Source of the DNA: Burkholderiaceae bacterium DAT-1
GTDB taxonomy: Bacteria; Pseudomonadota; Gammaproteobacteria; Burkholderiales; Chitinimonadaceae
Direction of reading: 5' to 3'
Assembly: GCA_019084025.1 (NCBI GenBank)
Contig: JAHRBI010000002.1
Location: 1-64,000 of the forward strand
DNA: 64,000 bases
In this document: positions 39,720 through 49,027 of the stretch, piece by piece
How positions within the stretch are numbered: the first letter of the stretch is position 1
Layout: each line of letters begins with the position of its first letter
Notes under the pieces: generated by a model
The model's database searches: none
What the model was told of the DNA's origin: nothing
What the model saw: the letters and a program-made list of their open reading frames with translations, nothing else
Translations under genes and position numbers: made by a program

Positions 39720-41897
39720 ATGCGTCAGGATGTAGTCATCATTCAGGTCGTGTCTGATCCGGCAGCGCTTATACAGCAGTGGCAGACGGATGCATCGGGC
39801 ACCAACGTGCCGTTCGTGTTGCTAGCCGGTTTGGAATGGATGGCACACTGTCAGGCATTGGCCGGACAACACGACAACATCAGGGCAGTGTGCGTTGAAG
39901 GACTCGCAATCGGGCTTGGTGACCTTGCGCTGCATGCTGCAGATCACGGATGTTGGTTTATCCGGTCGACAGTGACCCTGCCACCATTCTTTGCGCTTCG
40001 AATGGCAACGCACTATGCGGCACAGATAAGCTTCCCGATCGGGACATTTTCGCCGGCGGCGTTGAATCGTCCGCTGCAGGATCCGGTTGCGATCGACTCA
40101 GGCTTGAGTCTGACTGAGCTAAACGCATGCCTGCTGTCTTTAGATGCAGCCGGACTGGTCGAACAACCGGTATTTGCGAGTGATGCTGTCTGGATCTCCT
40201 CTGACGTGCTGCGGGATCCAAGGCTACTTCAGCTGAAAATCGGCCGCCCTAAAGATGATCTCGAGTCTGCATGGGCAATCAGCAGTGCGGGCTTCCCCCA
40301 TGTACTGAATAGTGCCGTATTGGTGCGTGCTGCACCTCAGCCTGATCATCTCCAAGGCAAGGATGTGCAGCATATCCTGTTACAAGACTATATCGGGGCA
40401 CATCCGTTAACGGGAATACGGCATTATTTCGAGACGCTGGCAGCTAAGCCTGTTCACTCCTATGACTTGCATGATCGCCGCCCGGTTCAATTGCATATCA
40501 TGCATGGCTGGGGGGGAGGTCTTGAAACGTGGGTGAAAGATTTCTGTTCCGGTGATGTCAGGTGCAGAAATCTGATCTTGAAGTCGGTCGGAAGCTGGGG
40601 GCGATACGGTCAGCGCATTGAGTTATATGACAGTACAGAGTTAAGTGAGCCATTGGCGGTATGGGAGTTTGCGGTAGCCATACGCGCGACTGCTATTCGC
40701 CACCTTGCCTGGCGAAAAGCGATCGAGCGGATTGTGGCCGAGTTTGGGGTAGATCAGCTGTATATCTCTTCGCTGATTGGCCATTCGCTGGATGTATTTG
40801 ATCTAAGACTGCCAGTGGTCGTTGTGGCACACGATTATTATCCGTTCTGCCCGGCACTGAATGTTTACTTCAATGCGACATGCAAGCAGTGTGGCGAGCG
40901 TGAGCACGATGCCTGCGCAAAGAAAAATCCGCTGCGTCAGCTCTTTGCACATATGTCTGCAGCGGAGTGGATGCCGATTCGTCGTGCCTGGCTCTCCGCC
41001 ATTGAGCGCACACACCCTCCTATCATTGCGCCAACTGAATCGGTTCGGCGAAACTTTATCCAACTGGCGCCGGAGCTAGCGTCGGCGGATTGGCATATCG
41101 TTGGCCATGGCATGCATCTGGCGCCGCATGCGATTCCCGCATCTGGTGGTGCGAGACTCCGAATCGTGGTGCCTGGTCGCATGACCGAAGGCAAGGGCAA
41201 GCCGTTGCTGGCTGCTGCAATCAAACGGATCACGGCGTGGGCAGACGTGTATTTGGTAGGCTGTGGTGACGGTGGCAATGCATTTGCCTCCATGAAACAT
41301 GTGCATCTCATCCATGCATATGAACGGTCGCAGCTGGTGTCGATTCTGACGGATATTCAGCCTGATCTGGCTTTATTGCTGAGTATTGTGCCCGAGACAT
41401 TCAGCTATACCCTGAGCGAGATGAATGCATTCCGTATTCCAGTAGTCGCCACCCGGCTGGGGGGATTTGTAGATCGGATTGTGGATGGTCAAACAGGTTT
41501 CCTGATCGAGCCGGATGCTGTCGCACTAGTCGATGCGGTCGAGCACCTGACGAACAATCGTGAGTTATTGAGTCAGGTTCGAGCCTGTTTAAGCACTCAG
41601 ATTATGACGACCGTTGAGGAAATGGTTGTGCAATATCATCAGATTGTGCAGCCGCGACGTTTCCCTACGGGTCAGTTTCCACCCAGGCGCTCTTCAGTGG
41701 GCATCCCCAGTGAGCAATGTTATCAGTCAGTGCGTATTTCGGCTGGGGAGCGACCGGCAAAAGAGATCGTGCGATCTTTTCACGAATATATGATTCTGAA
41801 AATTGCGGGTACGCCCCGATTGGGTAGGGCGGGGCGTCTTATTGCTCGAGTCATGCTGAAGCTCGCAATTACCCCGTTCAAACTTATCGCCCGGTGA
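39720..41897 (+). CDS. Large glycosyltransferase with GT4 domain and unassigned N-terminus
   Basis: The 725-residue protein has a GT-B glycosyltransferase family 4 module from about residue 255 to 640: LHIMHGWGGGLETWVKD, VVVAHDYYPFCPALN, IAPTESVRRNFIQ, RIVVPGRMTEGKGKPLL, PETFSYTLSEMNAFRIPVVATRLGGFVDRI. A CKQC...HDAC cluster near 385-400 may bind a metal. The first 250 residues resemble no family I can name; they could be a decayed GT-A domain. A basic amphipathic C-terminus suggests membrane contact. It overlaps the next gene by 4 nt. Confidence 0.83.
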   Translation: MRQDVVIIQVVSDPAALIQQWQTDASGTNVPFVLLAGLEWMAHCQALAGQHDNIRAVCVEGLAIGLGDLALHAADHGCWFIRSTVTLPPFFALRMATHYAAQISFPIGTFSPAALNRPLQDPVAIDSGLSLTELNACLLSLDAAGLVEQPVFASDAVWISSDVLRDPRLLQLKIGRPKDDLESAWAISSAGFPHVLNSAVLVRAAPQPDHLQGKDVQHILLQDYIGAHPLTGIRHYFETLAAKPVHSYDLHDRRPVQLHIMHGWGGGLETWVKDFCSGDVRCRNLILKSVGSWGRYGQRIELYDSTELSEPLAVWEFAVAIRATAIRHLAWRKAIERIVAEFGVDQLYISSLIGHSLDVFDLRLPVVVVAHDYYPFCPALNVYFNATCKQCGEREHDACAKKNPLRQLFAHMSAAEWMPIRRAWLSAIERTHPPIIAPTESVRRNFIQLAPELASADWHIVGHGMHLAPHAIPASGGARLRIVVPGRMTEGKGKPLLAAAIKRITAWADVYLVGCGDGGNAFASMKHVHLIHAYERSQLVSILTDIQPDLALLLSIVPETFSYTLSEMNAFRIPVVATRLGGFVDRIVDGQTGFLIEPDAVALVDAVEHLTNNRELLSQVRACLSTQIMTTVEEMVVQYHQIVQPRRFPTGQFPPRRSSVGIPSEQCYQSVRISAGERPAKEIVRSFHEYMILKIAGTPRLGRAGRLIARVMLKLAITPFKLIAR

Positions 41898-43225
41898 ATC
41901 CATTGAGTGCTATGTCGTCCAAGCCTACTGTCGTCGCATTTTATTTGCCGCAATACCATCCTATTCCTGAAAACGACGCATGGTGGGGCAAGGGATTCAC
42001 TGAGTGGACCAATGTGGTTCGGGGGCGACCGGTATTCGATGGGCATGAGCAACCGATTTTGCCTGCCGATTTAGGTTTCTATGATCTGCGCCTGCCCACT
42101 GTGCGTCACGAGCAGATTAAGCTGGCGCGTGAATTTGGCGTAGATGCATTTTGCTTTTATTACTACTGGTTTGGTGGCAAACGCCTGCTGGAAACGCCGC
42201 TCGAAGACTGGCTGAACGATCGCTCGGCTGATTTGCCATTTTGTCTGTGCTGGGCCAATGAAAACTGGACGCGCCGCTGGAATGGCGCGGAGCAAGATGT
42301 GCTGATGGCGCAGCAGCATTCGGACGCTGATGATCGTGCCGTCATGCGCGACCTGATTCGTTACTTCAAAGATTCTCGCTACCTGCGGGTCGATGGCAGA
42401 CCCGTATTGTTGGTATACCGCATCGAGCTATTCCCCGATGCTCAGGCCACGGTTATGCGCTGGAAAGAGGAATGTGCTGCGGCAGGTGTGCCGTTGCCTC
42501 TGTTTTGTGCAGTGCAGAGCTTTGGCATTACCGACCCGCGCCCCTATGGATTTGATGCCGCCGTGGAATTCCCGCCTCATGGCGTGGTTGCCCGCACTAT
42601 GTCGGATGAGGTGTCTGAACAAGTGGATGGCTTTACCGGTAAGATTTTTTCCTACCGCGACGTAGCCGAGTATTGTGTCAGCAAGCCAGTTGTGGATTAT
42701 CCGCGTTTTCGTGGCGTGATGCCCTCGTGGGACAACACGGCACGCAGACCGCTAAGTGGCCATATTTACGCGGGTTCTTCGCCATTGATATTCCGGGCCT
42801 GGCTTGCGCGCATGATGCAGAAAACCATGGTGGATGAGTACTTGCCCGCAAAATTGCTCTTCGTAAATGCGTGGAATGAGTGGGGCGAAGGCTGTGTTCT
42901 GGAGCCAAGCCAGCGTTTCGGAAAAGCCTGGGGGCAGGCCTTGCGATGTGCGATCGAAGATGCCGATGGCAGTGCGAAGTTGTGGCCATTCATACCGCCT
43001 GCCGATGCAGACTATGCATCACTGCGCAGATTCGCCTCGCTGAGTATTCGGGCCGATGCGACTGTGTGTGAAGTGGAGGCTGAACTCTCACGCATGCGCT
43101 ATCTGGCCGAGCGAGCAAAGCCCGGCCTGTTTGCCAGAGGGTATTTATTGGCGCGTTTGTGGGTGAACCGGTTTCCGCGGGTGAAGCGGGTGTTAAGGAA
43201 TATAGTTTCCCGCATGAATGCTTAA
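41894..43225 (+). CDS. WbsX / GH99-like domain protein
   Basis: The 443-residue protein has the WbsX (glycosyl hydrolase 99-like) signature: VVAFYLPQYHPIPENDAWWGKG, FTEWTNVVRGRP, CWANENWTRRWNG, and late NAWNEWGEGCVLEP. It is common in O-antigen and rhamnan clusters. Activity is not established, and both glycosyltransferase and hydrolase roles have been suggested. GTG 41894 overlaps the previous stop; ATG 41912 is an alternative. A gap of 163 nt follows with a GCTGC/GCAGC hairpin and then the aminotransferase gene. Confidence 0.9.
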   Translation: MNPLSAMSSKPTVVAFYLPQYHPIPENDAWWGKGFTEWTNVVRGRPVFDGHEQPILPADLGFYDLRLPTVRHEQIKLAREFGVDAFCFYYYWFGGKRLLETPLEDWLNDRSADLPFCLCWANENWTRRWNGAEQDVLMAQQHSDADDRAVMRDLIRYFKDSRYLRVDGRPVLLVYRIELFPDAQATVMRWKEECAAAGVPLPLFCAVQSFGITDPRPYGFDAAVEFPPHGVVARTMSDEVSEQVDGFTGKIFSYRDVAEYCVSKPVVDYPRFRGVMPSWDNTARRPLSGHIYAGSSPLIFRAWLARMMQKTMVDEYLPAKLLFVNAWNEWGEGCVLEPSQRFGKAWGQALRCAIEDADGSAKLWPFIPPADADYASLRRFASLSIRADATVCEVEAELSRMRYLAERAKPGLFARGYLLARLWVNRFPRVKRVLRNIVSRMNA

Positions 43226-43305
43226 TACAGCATGGTGTGGTTGGGTACGCCTCCGCCATGTTTATGGCAGCCGGTATGCGCAAAATCTGTTACATTACAA
43301 GCGTT

Positions 43306-43324
43306 TTGCTGCAAATGGCAGCAA
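43306..43324 (+). other. Stem-loop upstream of the sugar aminotransferase gene
   Basis: TTGCTGC AAATG GCAGCAA is a perfect 7-bp stem with a 5-nt loop, 64 nt before the start codon and without a T run. It marks a break between the GC-richer upstream genes and the AT-richer group that follows. It may be a leader structure or a weak terminator of the upstream operon. Confidence 0.35.
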
Positions 43325-43388
43325 GGGTGTGGTGTTGAATTCGTACAAAGAACGGATCAATCGTGGGTGCAGGTAGGGTTGGAATAGA

Positions 43389-44507
43389 ATGAGCATGAAT
43401 GAGAAAGAAATTATTTACGTAACAAAGCCGGATCTGCCACCATTTGAAGATTTTCTTCCGCTATTGAAGGATATCTGGGACAGTAAGGTGTTAACAAATT
43501 GCGGCCCATATCATCAAAAGTTAGAGGCGGCACTGTGCGAATATCTGGGTGTCGAATATATCAGCCTGTTCTGTAATGCGACCATTGCACTGGTAACAGC
43601 CCTTCAGGCATTACGTGTGACTGGAGAGGTCATTACTACGCCGTATTCCTTTGTTGCGACATCTCATTCATTGGTCTGGAATGGCCTGAAGCCTGTATTT
43701 GTCGATGTGGATCCGGTTAGTTTTAATATTGATCCGTCCAAAATTGAGGCCGCGATCACGCCGGAAACGACTGCAATTATGGCCGTACATTGTTATGGTA
43801 CACCTTGCGATGTAGATGCTATTCAGAAGATCGCAGATGCATATGATCTGAAGGTAATATACGATGCGGCACATGCGTTCGGCGTAAAGGATGAGCGTGG
43901 AAGTGTGCTGAATCATGGTGATATGTCGGTGCTGAGTTTTCATGCCACAAAAGTGTTTAATACATTTGAAGGTGGTGCGATTATTTGTAAAGACGCAAAA
44001 ACAAAGCGTCGAATTGATAATTTGAAAAACTTCGGCATCTTAGATGAGACGACAGTGGTTGCACCCGGCATTAATGGGAAGATGAGTGAATTTAATGCTG
44101 CGCTTGGATTGTTGCAGTTGCAGTGTGTAGATGCTGCAATTGCACGGCGAAAGTTGGTGGCTGAGCGGTATGTTGATCTGCTCTCGTCTGTGCAGGGAAT
44201 AAAAATTCCAGACACTGGAAGTCAGTACTCACGGAATTATTCATATTTTCCGGTCTTGATCGAAGATGGCTTTCCACAATCTCGTGATGAAGTGTATGCA
44301 TTGTTGCGCAAGCACGGAATCTATGCGCGACGATATTTTTACCCGCTCATTTCTGATTTCTCAATTTATCGAAATTCGGTGATGAATGATGCTCATGCGC
44401 TAGATGTCTCGAAAAATGTAGCGGATAGCGTGTTGTGTTTGCCGATATATCCTGATCTGGGGCATGAGGTTGTTGATAAGATTGTTCGCTTGATGTGTGG
44501 TGGCTGA
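43389..44507 (+). CDS. DegT/DnrJ/EryC1/StrS sugar aminotransferase
   Basis: The 372-residue fold-type I PLP enzyme makes amino sugars from nucleotide 4-keto- or 3-keto-sugars. The internal aldimine lysine is K188 in SFHATKVFNTFEGGAI. Other family blocks are TTPYSFVATSHSLVWNG, IMAVHCYGTPCDVDAI and VIYDAAHAFGV. It resembles VioA/DesI-type enzymes that aminate dTDP-4-keto-6-deoxyglucose, though substrate cannot be fixed. The GNAT at 47259 may acylate the product. This gene starts an AT-rich block that runs to 47705. Confidence 0.9.
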   Translation: MSMNEKEIIYVTKPDLPPFEDFLPLLKDIWDSKVLTNCGPYHQKLEAALCEYLGVEYISLFCNATIALVTALQALRVTGEVITTPYSFVATSHSLVWNGLKPVFVDVDPVSFNIDPSKIEAAITPETTAIMAVHCYGTPCDVDAIQKIADAYDLKVIYDAAHAFGVKDERGSVLNHGDMSVLSFHATKVFNTFEGGAIICKDAKTKRRIDNLKNFGILDETTVVAPGINGKMSEFNAALGLLQLQCVDAAIARRKLVAERYVDLLSSVQGIKIPDTGSQYSRNYSYFPVLIEDGFPQSRDEVYALLRKHGIYARRYFYPLISDFSIYRNSVMNDAHALDVSKNVADSVLCLPIYPDLGHEVVDKIVRLMCGG

Positions 44508-44540
44508 GTTGCTGGATTGGGTGATCAATAGGAGGAGCGA

Positions 44541-45257
44541 ATGAGAGTTGCGATTATGCAGCCTTATTTCTTGCCATACATTGGCTACTTTCAGCTGATT
44601 CATGCTGCTGATGTATTCGTGGTATATGACAATATTAAGTATACGAAAAGTGGATGGATTTCACGGAATCGTTTCCTGCAGAATGGTTCGGATGCGATTT
44701 TTTCTTTGCAGTTAAAGAAAGACTCAGATTCGCTTGATGTAGTGCAACGGCAAATTTCTGTGGATTTTGATCGAAATGCATTCAAGAGAAAGTTGGAAGG
44801 TGCATATAGAAAGGCGCCTTACTTTGCAAGTGTAAATGCGTTGCTTGATAGAATCCTGGCGTGTGAGAGTAATAATCTCTTCAAGTTTATTCATCACTCA
44901 ATTAGGGAAGTGTGCCACTATCTGAACATTGATACGCCAATATTGATATCTTCGGAAATTCCTGCGGATCATCAACTTGCTGGAAAACATCGAGTGATGT
45001 CGATATGCCATGCATTAAATGCAACTGAATATCTTAATCCGATAGGTGGCGTAGATCTGTATCAGAGTGAAGAGTTTGCTGCAGGTGGACTTGCGCTCTC
45101 GTTTATAAAATCAAAGGGGACACCTTATGTCCAGTTTGATAATTCATTTGTACCTTGGTTGTCTATTCTGGATGTCATGATGTTTAACTCGGTTGAACGA
45201 TGCATGGAAATTATCCAGGGCGACTTTGATATCTTGAAAGCCGGACAGGCTCACTGA
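44541..45257 (+). CDS. WbqC family protein
   Basis: The 238-residue protein matches WbqC along its length, from AIMQPYFLPYIGYFQLIHAAD and VVYDNIKYTKSGWISRNRF to VQFDNSFVPWLSILDVMMFN. WbqC-like genes are common in O-antigen clusters beside sugar aminotransferases, and they may transfer an acyl or amino-acid group to an amino sugar. That role is not firmly established. GGAGG 7 nt before the ATG fixes the start. Confidence 0.9.
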   Translation: MRVAIMQPYFLPYIGYFQLIHAADVFVVYDNIKYTKSGWISRNRFLQNGSDAIFSLQLKKDSDSLDVVQRQISVDFDRNAFKRKLEGAYRKAPYFASVNALLDRILACESNNLFKFIHHSIREVCHYLNIDTPILISSEIPADHQLAGKHRVMSICHALNATEYLNPIGGVDLYQSEEFAAGGLALSFIKSKGTPYVQFDNSFVPWLSILDVMMFNSVERCMEIIQGDFDILKAGQAH

Positions 45258-45327
45258 TTTTGCCCTAGAGTTTGCGAGTGCGTTGTACGGCCGTCTTCAA
45301 GGTGAATAGGCTGCAGAGGAAAAGGAA

Positions 45328-46296
45328 ATGAGTATGTTTCAGTGGAAAAAGCTGGGGAAAGTATTTTCTCCTCAAGATGTGAGTGATCGAGCCTGGCTGA
45401 AGGAATTTGCTCAGGCTCCTGCCACACTCATTTTTGATGATTTTGTTAGAGTCTACTTCTCCTGTCGGCCAGGCCCTGATGAAAATGGACAATATGTAAG
45501 CCGATCGGCCTATGTGGACCTTGATCGTCGCAATCTGATGAGTGTGCGTGCAGTGGCGGATGAACCAATTTTGCCATTGGGTAATATCGGGGATTTCGAT
45601 GAATTTGGTACCTACCCAGTTTCTGTGATTCGCGAACAAAATCGCCTATTGGGCTACTATGCTGGTTGGACAAGATGCGAATCGGTTCCTTTTAATGTGG
45701 CGATTGGTGCTGCCGAAAGTTTTGATGAGGGTAAGAGCTTCACAAAAATTGGTAGAGGGCCTGTATTGAGTTATTCATTGCATGAGCCTTTTGTATTAAG
45801 TGGCCCGAAAATCCGTAAATTTAACGGGAAATTCCATTTGTTTTATATTGCCGGCACCAAATGGAAAGTCGTGTCGGGTCGACCGGAGCCGGTGTATAAG
45901 ATTCGTATGGCTGTGTCGGATGATGGGCTGAATTGGCATAAAGTCAACCGGGATTTGATTGAGAGTCGCATTGAGGTTGATGAGGCTCAGGCTAGTCCGG
46001 ATGTGATATTTGCCAATGGGAAATATCACATGTTCTTCTGCTATCGATATAGTGAGCATTATCGGGGTAAAGAAAATGGTTACCGTATCGGATATGCGCA
46101 TAGCACAGATCTGTTAAATTGGGTTAGAGACGATGAAAAGGCCGGTATCACCGTATCCGATGAAGGGTGGGATGCCGAGATGGTGAGCTATCCACATGTA
46201 TTTGAATTGGATGGAAAAACATACATGGCATATCTCGGAAATCAGGTCGGTCGATTTGGATTTGGACTGGCAGAACTCGATGGTCGATTGGAGTAG
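45328..46296 (+). CDS. Five-bladed beta-propeller glycosidase-like protein (copy 1)
   Basis: The 322-residue protein has repeated blades with GH43/GH32/GH130-like strings: TLIFDDFVRVYFSCRP, YPVSVIREQNRLLGYYAGWTR, HLFYIAGTKWK, YHMFFCYRYSEHY and EMVSYPHVFELDGKTYMAYLGNQVG. It lacks a signal peptide, so it acts in the cytoplasm, which is unusual for a glycan hydrolase. It is about half identical by eye to the next protein. The role could be glycan phosphorolysis, transfer or sugar recognition. Confidence 0.8.
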   Translation: MSMFQWKKLGKVFSPQDVSDRAWLKEFAQAPATLIFDDFVRVYFSCRPGPDENGQYVSRSAYVDLDRRNLMSVRAVADEPILPLGNIGDFDEFGTYPVSVIREQNRLLGYYAGWTRCESVPFNVAIGAAESFDEGKSFTKIGRGPVLSYSLHEPFVLSGPKIRKFNGKFHLFYIAGTKWKVVSGRPEPVYKIRMAVSDDGLNWHKVNRDLIESRIEVDEAQASPDVIFANGKYHMFFCYRYSEHYRGKENGYRIGYAHSTDLLNWVRDDEKAGITVSDEGWDAEMVSYPHVFELDGKTYMAYLGNQVGRFGFGLAELDGRLE

Positions 46297-46299
46297 GAT

Positions 46300-47256
46300 A
46301 TGAAATGGATTAAGCATGGCAAGATCTTTGATCCTAAAGAACATATGCTTGCAAATGGTTGCGTCGAGTTTGCTCAATCGCCTCAGGCATTGGTATTTGA
46401 TGATTTTGTTCGAGTTTATTTTTCAACCCGAGCGGTAGACGTCAATGGCAAGTTTCTAAGTCACGTTTCGTTCGTGGATTTTGCTAAAGATTTCCGCAAA
46501 ATTATTCAGGTTGCTACTGATACAGTCATCCCGCTGGGTGCTCTTGGTTCGTTTGATGAACACGGGATTTTTCCGTTTAGCGTGATGCGTGATGGGGATC
46601 GGGTTTGCGCGTATACCACTGGCTGGAGTCGGCGTGTTGCGGTTTCCGTTGAAACAGGAATTGGGTGGGTAGAAAGTAAAGATCAAGGGCGTACTTTTCA
46701 GCGCATTGGCGATGGCCCTGTGCTTTCTTCCTCACCTAAAGAGCCATGTTTGGTTGGCGATGGTTTTGTTAAGCGCATCAATGGCGTTTATTATATGTGG
46801 TACATTTTTGGGACGGGCTGGAAGCAAGGAGATGCGGCTAGCCCACCTGATAGAACCTATAAAATCGGATATGCCACATCGGCAGATGGTATTGAATGGA
46901 GTAAGCGTGAAGGGGTGAATATCATTCCGGATGTGCTTGGTCAGGATGAATGTCAGGCATTGCCGACCGTAGTTCAGATCGGGCAGCGTTTCCATATGTT
47001 CTTCTGTTATCGCGAAACTTTTGATTTCAGGAAAACAAAAGGTCGCGGATATCGTATTGGACATGCATATTCCGATGATCTCGCTCACTGGACGAGAGAC
47101 GATCAGCACCCCCTACTTGAGGGCGATGCAGGTGAATGGGATAGTGATATGCAGTGCTACCCCAATGTGTTTGAATGCGACGGAAAGGTTTATTTGCTTT
47201 ATAACGGTAACCAATTTGGCCGGCAAGGATTCGGCTTGGCGGAGCTTGCAATTTGA
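46300..47256 (+). CDS. Five-bladed beta-propeller glycosidase-like protein (copy 2)
   Basis: The 318-residue paralogue of the preceding gene starts 3 nt after its stop. Matching blocks include ALVFDDFVRVYFSTRA, FPFSVMRDGDRVCAYTTGWSR, YYMWYIFGTGWK, FHMFFCYRETFDF and DMQCYPNVFECDGKVYLLYNGNQFG. The tandem arose by duplication, but the copies have diverged at many positions, so they probably act on different sugars or form a heterodimer. There is no signal peptide. Confidence 0.8.
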   Translation: MKWIKHGKIFDPKEHMLANGCVEFAQSPQALVFDDFVRVYFSTRAVDVNGKFLSHVSFVDFAKDFRKIIQVATDTVIPLGALGSFDEHGIFPFSVMRDGDRVCAYTTGWSRRVAVSVETGIGWVESKDQGRTFQRIGDGPVLSSSPKEPCLVGDGFVKRINGVYYMWYIFGTGWKQGDAASPPDRTYKIGYATSADGIEWSKREGVNIIPDVLGQDECQALPTVVQIGQRFHMFFCYRETFDFRKTKGRGYRIGHAYSDDLAHWTRDDQHPLLEGDAGEWDSDMQCYPNVFECDGKVYLLYNGNQFGRQGFGLAELAI

Positions 47257-47258
47257 AT

Positions 47259-47705
47259 ATGGTTCGACATTTTAATGTCGCTCAGACGGATATGTTGGCG
47301 TCACATCTGCTGGCATGTGACGCAACTTTCATTCCGCCATTAAGTCAGCGAGTCGATATTCATGCATATGCGGCGAAAATTGTTCAGTTCGCGCATCGAT
47401 TCGAGGCTTGGAGTGATGATCAACTTGTGGGCGTAGTTGCTGTTTATTGCAATGATACAGTGAATCATCTTGCCTTTATTACCAGCGTGAGCGTGTTACC
47501 GGATTTTCGTGGCTTGGGGATTGCAAAAATTTTGCTTGGCGATTGTATCGCGGCCCTGAAAAAAGAAAGTGTTCGGCGGATTGAACTGCAGGTGGCTGTG
47601 AATAATCTTCCTGCACAGTCACTGTATACTAAAATGGGTTTTGTTCAAGCTACTAATGATGGCGAGAATTTTGTTTTCAAGTTGTGCGTTGAAGGGAGTA
47701 CGTAA
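47259..47705 (+). CDS. GNAT acetyltransferase of the amino-sugar block
   Basis: The 148-residue GNAT has VSVLPDFRGLGIAKILLGDCI as the acetyl-CoA loop and LQVAVNNLPAQSLYTKMGFVQ near the end. In clusters with a DegT-type aminotransferase, such enzymes usually N-acetylate the 3- or 4-amino-deoxysugar. ATG 47259 is chosen; TTG 47253 overlaps the previous stop. It is the last gene of the rightward cluster. Confidence 0.87.
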   Translation: MVRHFNVAQTDMLASHLLACDATFIPPLSQRVDIHAYAAKIVQFAHRFEAWSDDQLVGVVAVYCNDTVNHLAFITSVSVLPDFRGLGIAKILLGDCIAALKKESVRRIELQVAVNNLPAQSLYTKMGFVQATNDGENFVFKLCVEGST

Positions 47706-47816
47706 TAGATTGGTTTTGAAGATGTAGGTAGAAACAATTCGTCTCGGCTGAAAGATTTGAACAATAAATGTTGAATGCTTTAGGTCAAGATGGTGGCTTG
47801 TAATTATGAAAAATAA

Positions 47817-48440
47817 TCACCGCCGCCTAAACCACCCCGTCGCACTCCAGCGATCTGCAAAGGCAGATTGCACCTGATGCCAGAAGCGTTCGGACCGGAA
47901 TAGGATCGCACGGCCGGCGAGTGGCTCGACATCGAACCAGTCGGTTTCTCCGGCTTCATCCTGCCAGACGCGCAAGCAGCCGCCATGTTCGGGTTGCCAC
48001 GCTTCATTCAGGTAGCACACCAGCGTAATGGTGCGCAGATCATTGTCGCGAAAGCGGTCGAGGTGGCGCGCGTAGCCTGTTCCGGGTGGGTAGTGCGCCA
48101 GATGAAATTCGCCGTCGGCTAGCCCGGTGTACAGCGCCTGATTCAGGGTCTGACGCAGGGTGTCGAGTTTGTGCAGGAACACCGCTTCAGCAGGGGTAGT
48201 ATCCTCTGTGTCCAGCCAGTAAACCGAATCTCCGCGAATATCATCACGCACGGCCAGACCTTGCTGGCGACCCGTGCCCGCTCGGTATAGCTGCCCTGCA
48301 TCTTCCCGGGATTGCCCGGATGCCTTTAGCGCTGCGGATTCTTCCGGCGTCAGAAAGTCATCCAGAATCACCCAGCCCTGTTCCGCGAGTGTATCCATGG
48401 CGGCTTCTATTCGGGCCTGGAATGCTTCAAGTGTCATCAC
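47817..48440 (-). CDS. 2-oxoglutarate/Fe(II) oxygenase, prolyl 4-hydroxylase-like
   Basis: The 207-residue protein has the HxD...H facial triad (YARHLDRFRDN and RFWHQVQ) and a 2OG-binding arginine near the C-terminus, on a P4H-type double-stranded beta-helix (TLVCYLNEAWQPEHGGCLRVW). It may hydroxylate a protein or small molecule. It overlaps metW by 4 nt, but a link to methionine synthesis is not evident. Confidence 0.88.
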   Translation of the reverse strand: MMTLEAFQARIEAAMDTLAEQGWVILDDFLTPEESAALKASGQSREDAGQLYRAGTGRQQGLAVRDDIRGDSVYWLDTEDTTPAEAVFLHKLDTLRQTLNQALYTGLADGEFHLAHYPPGTGYARHLDRFRDNDLRTITLVCYLNEAWQPEHGGCLRVWQDEAGETDWFDVEPLAGRAILFRSERFWHQVQSAFADRWSATGWFRRR

Positions 48441-49027
48441 AGCGCGCGTTCAAATTTCACCAGCGCTAGACTTCCACGCAGATTGGGCAGCACATTGACG
48501 CGTTCGCCCTGATGCAGCACCTGCTGGCTCTGGATCCGTCCACCACGCTGGGTGATCAGATCAGCGAAATCGTTGATCGTACACAGGTGGATGTTGGGCG
48601 TGTTGTACCACTGGTAGGGAATGGTTTCTGAGACAGGCATGCGGCCGCGCAGCAGTTGCCAGCGGTTTTCCCAGTAGCCGAAATTCGGGAAGGTGATGAT
48701 GCCGATATGTCCGACGCGCAGCATCTCGTCGAGGATGGTTTCGATATGCTTCATCGACTGAATGGTCAGTGACAGCACCACGTAATCGAATGATGCCGAC
48801 TCGAAACCGGCCAGCCCGGATTCCAGATCGCGCTGAATCACATTCACGCCACGGGCGGCTGCACCGATGACGCCATTTACATCAATTTCAACGCCGTAGC
48901 CGGAGACTTGCTTGTTGTCGCGTAGCCACGCCAGCAGTTCGCCATCACCGCAGCCCAAGTCGAGCACACGGGTATTGGGGGCAATCCAGGCGGCGATGCG
49001 CGCTAAATCGGGACGGAGCTGACTCAT
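48437..49027 (-). CDS. metW: Methionine biosynthesis protein MetW
   Basis: The 196-residue class I SAM methyltransferase-fold protein has [45 protein letters not shown] and the family-specific [19 protein letters not shown]. In betaproteobacteria MetW acts with MetX to make the acylated homoserine and is needed for full MetX activity. It overlaps metX by 4 nt. Confidence 0.95.
   Translation of the reverse strand: MSQLRPDLARIAAWIAPNTRVLDLGCGDGELLAWLRDNKQVSGYGVEIDVNGVIGAAARGVNVIQRDLESGLAGFESASFDYVVLSLTIQSMKHIETILDEMLRVGHIGIITFPNFGYWENRWQLLRGRMPVSETIPYQWYNTPNIHLCTINDFADLITQRGGRIQSQQVLHQGERVNVLPNLRGSLALVKFERAL

Noticed and set aside
41811-41837. ACGCCCC/GGGGCGT hairpin followed by CTTATT
   Set aside because: It lies inside the coding region of the large glycosyltransferase, about 60 nt before its stop, and lacks a T run, so it is not called as a terminator.
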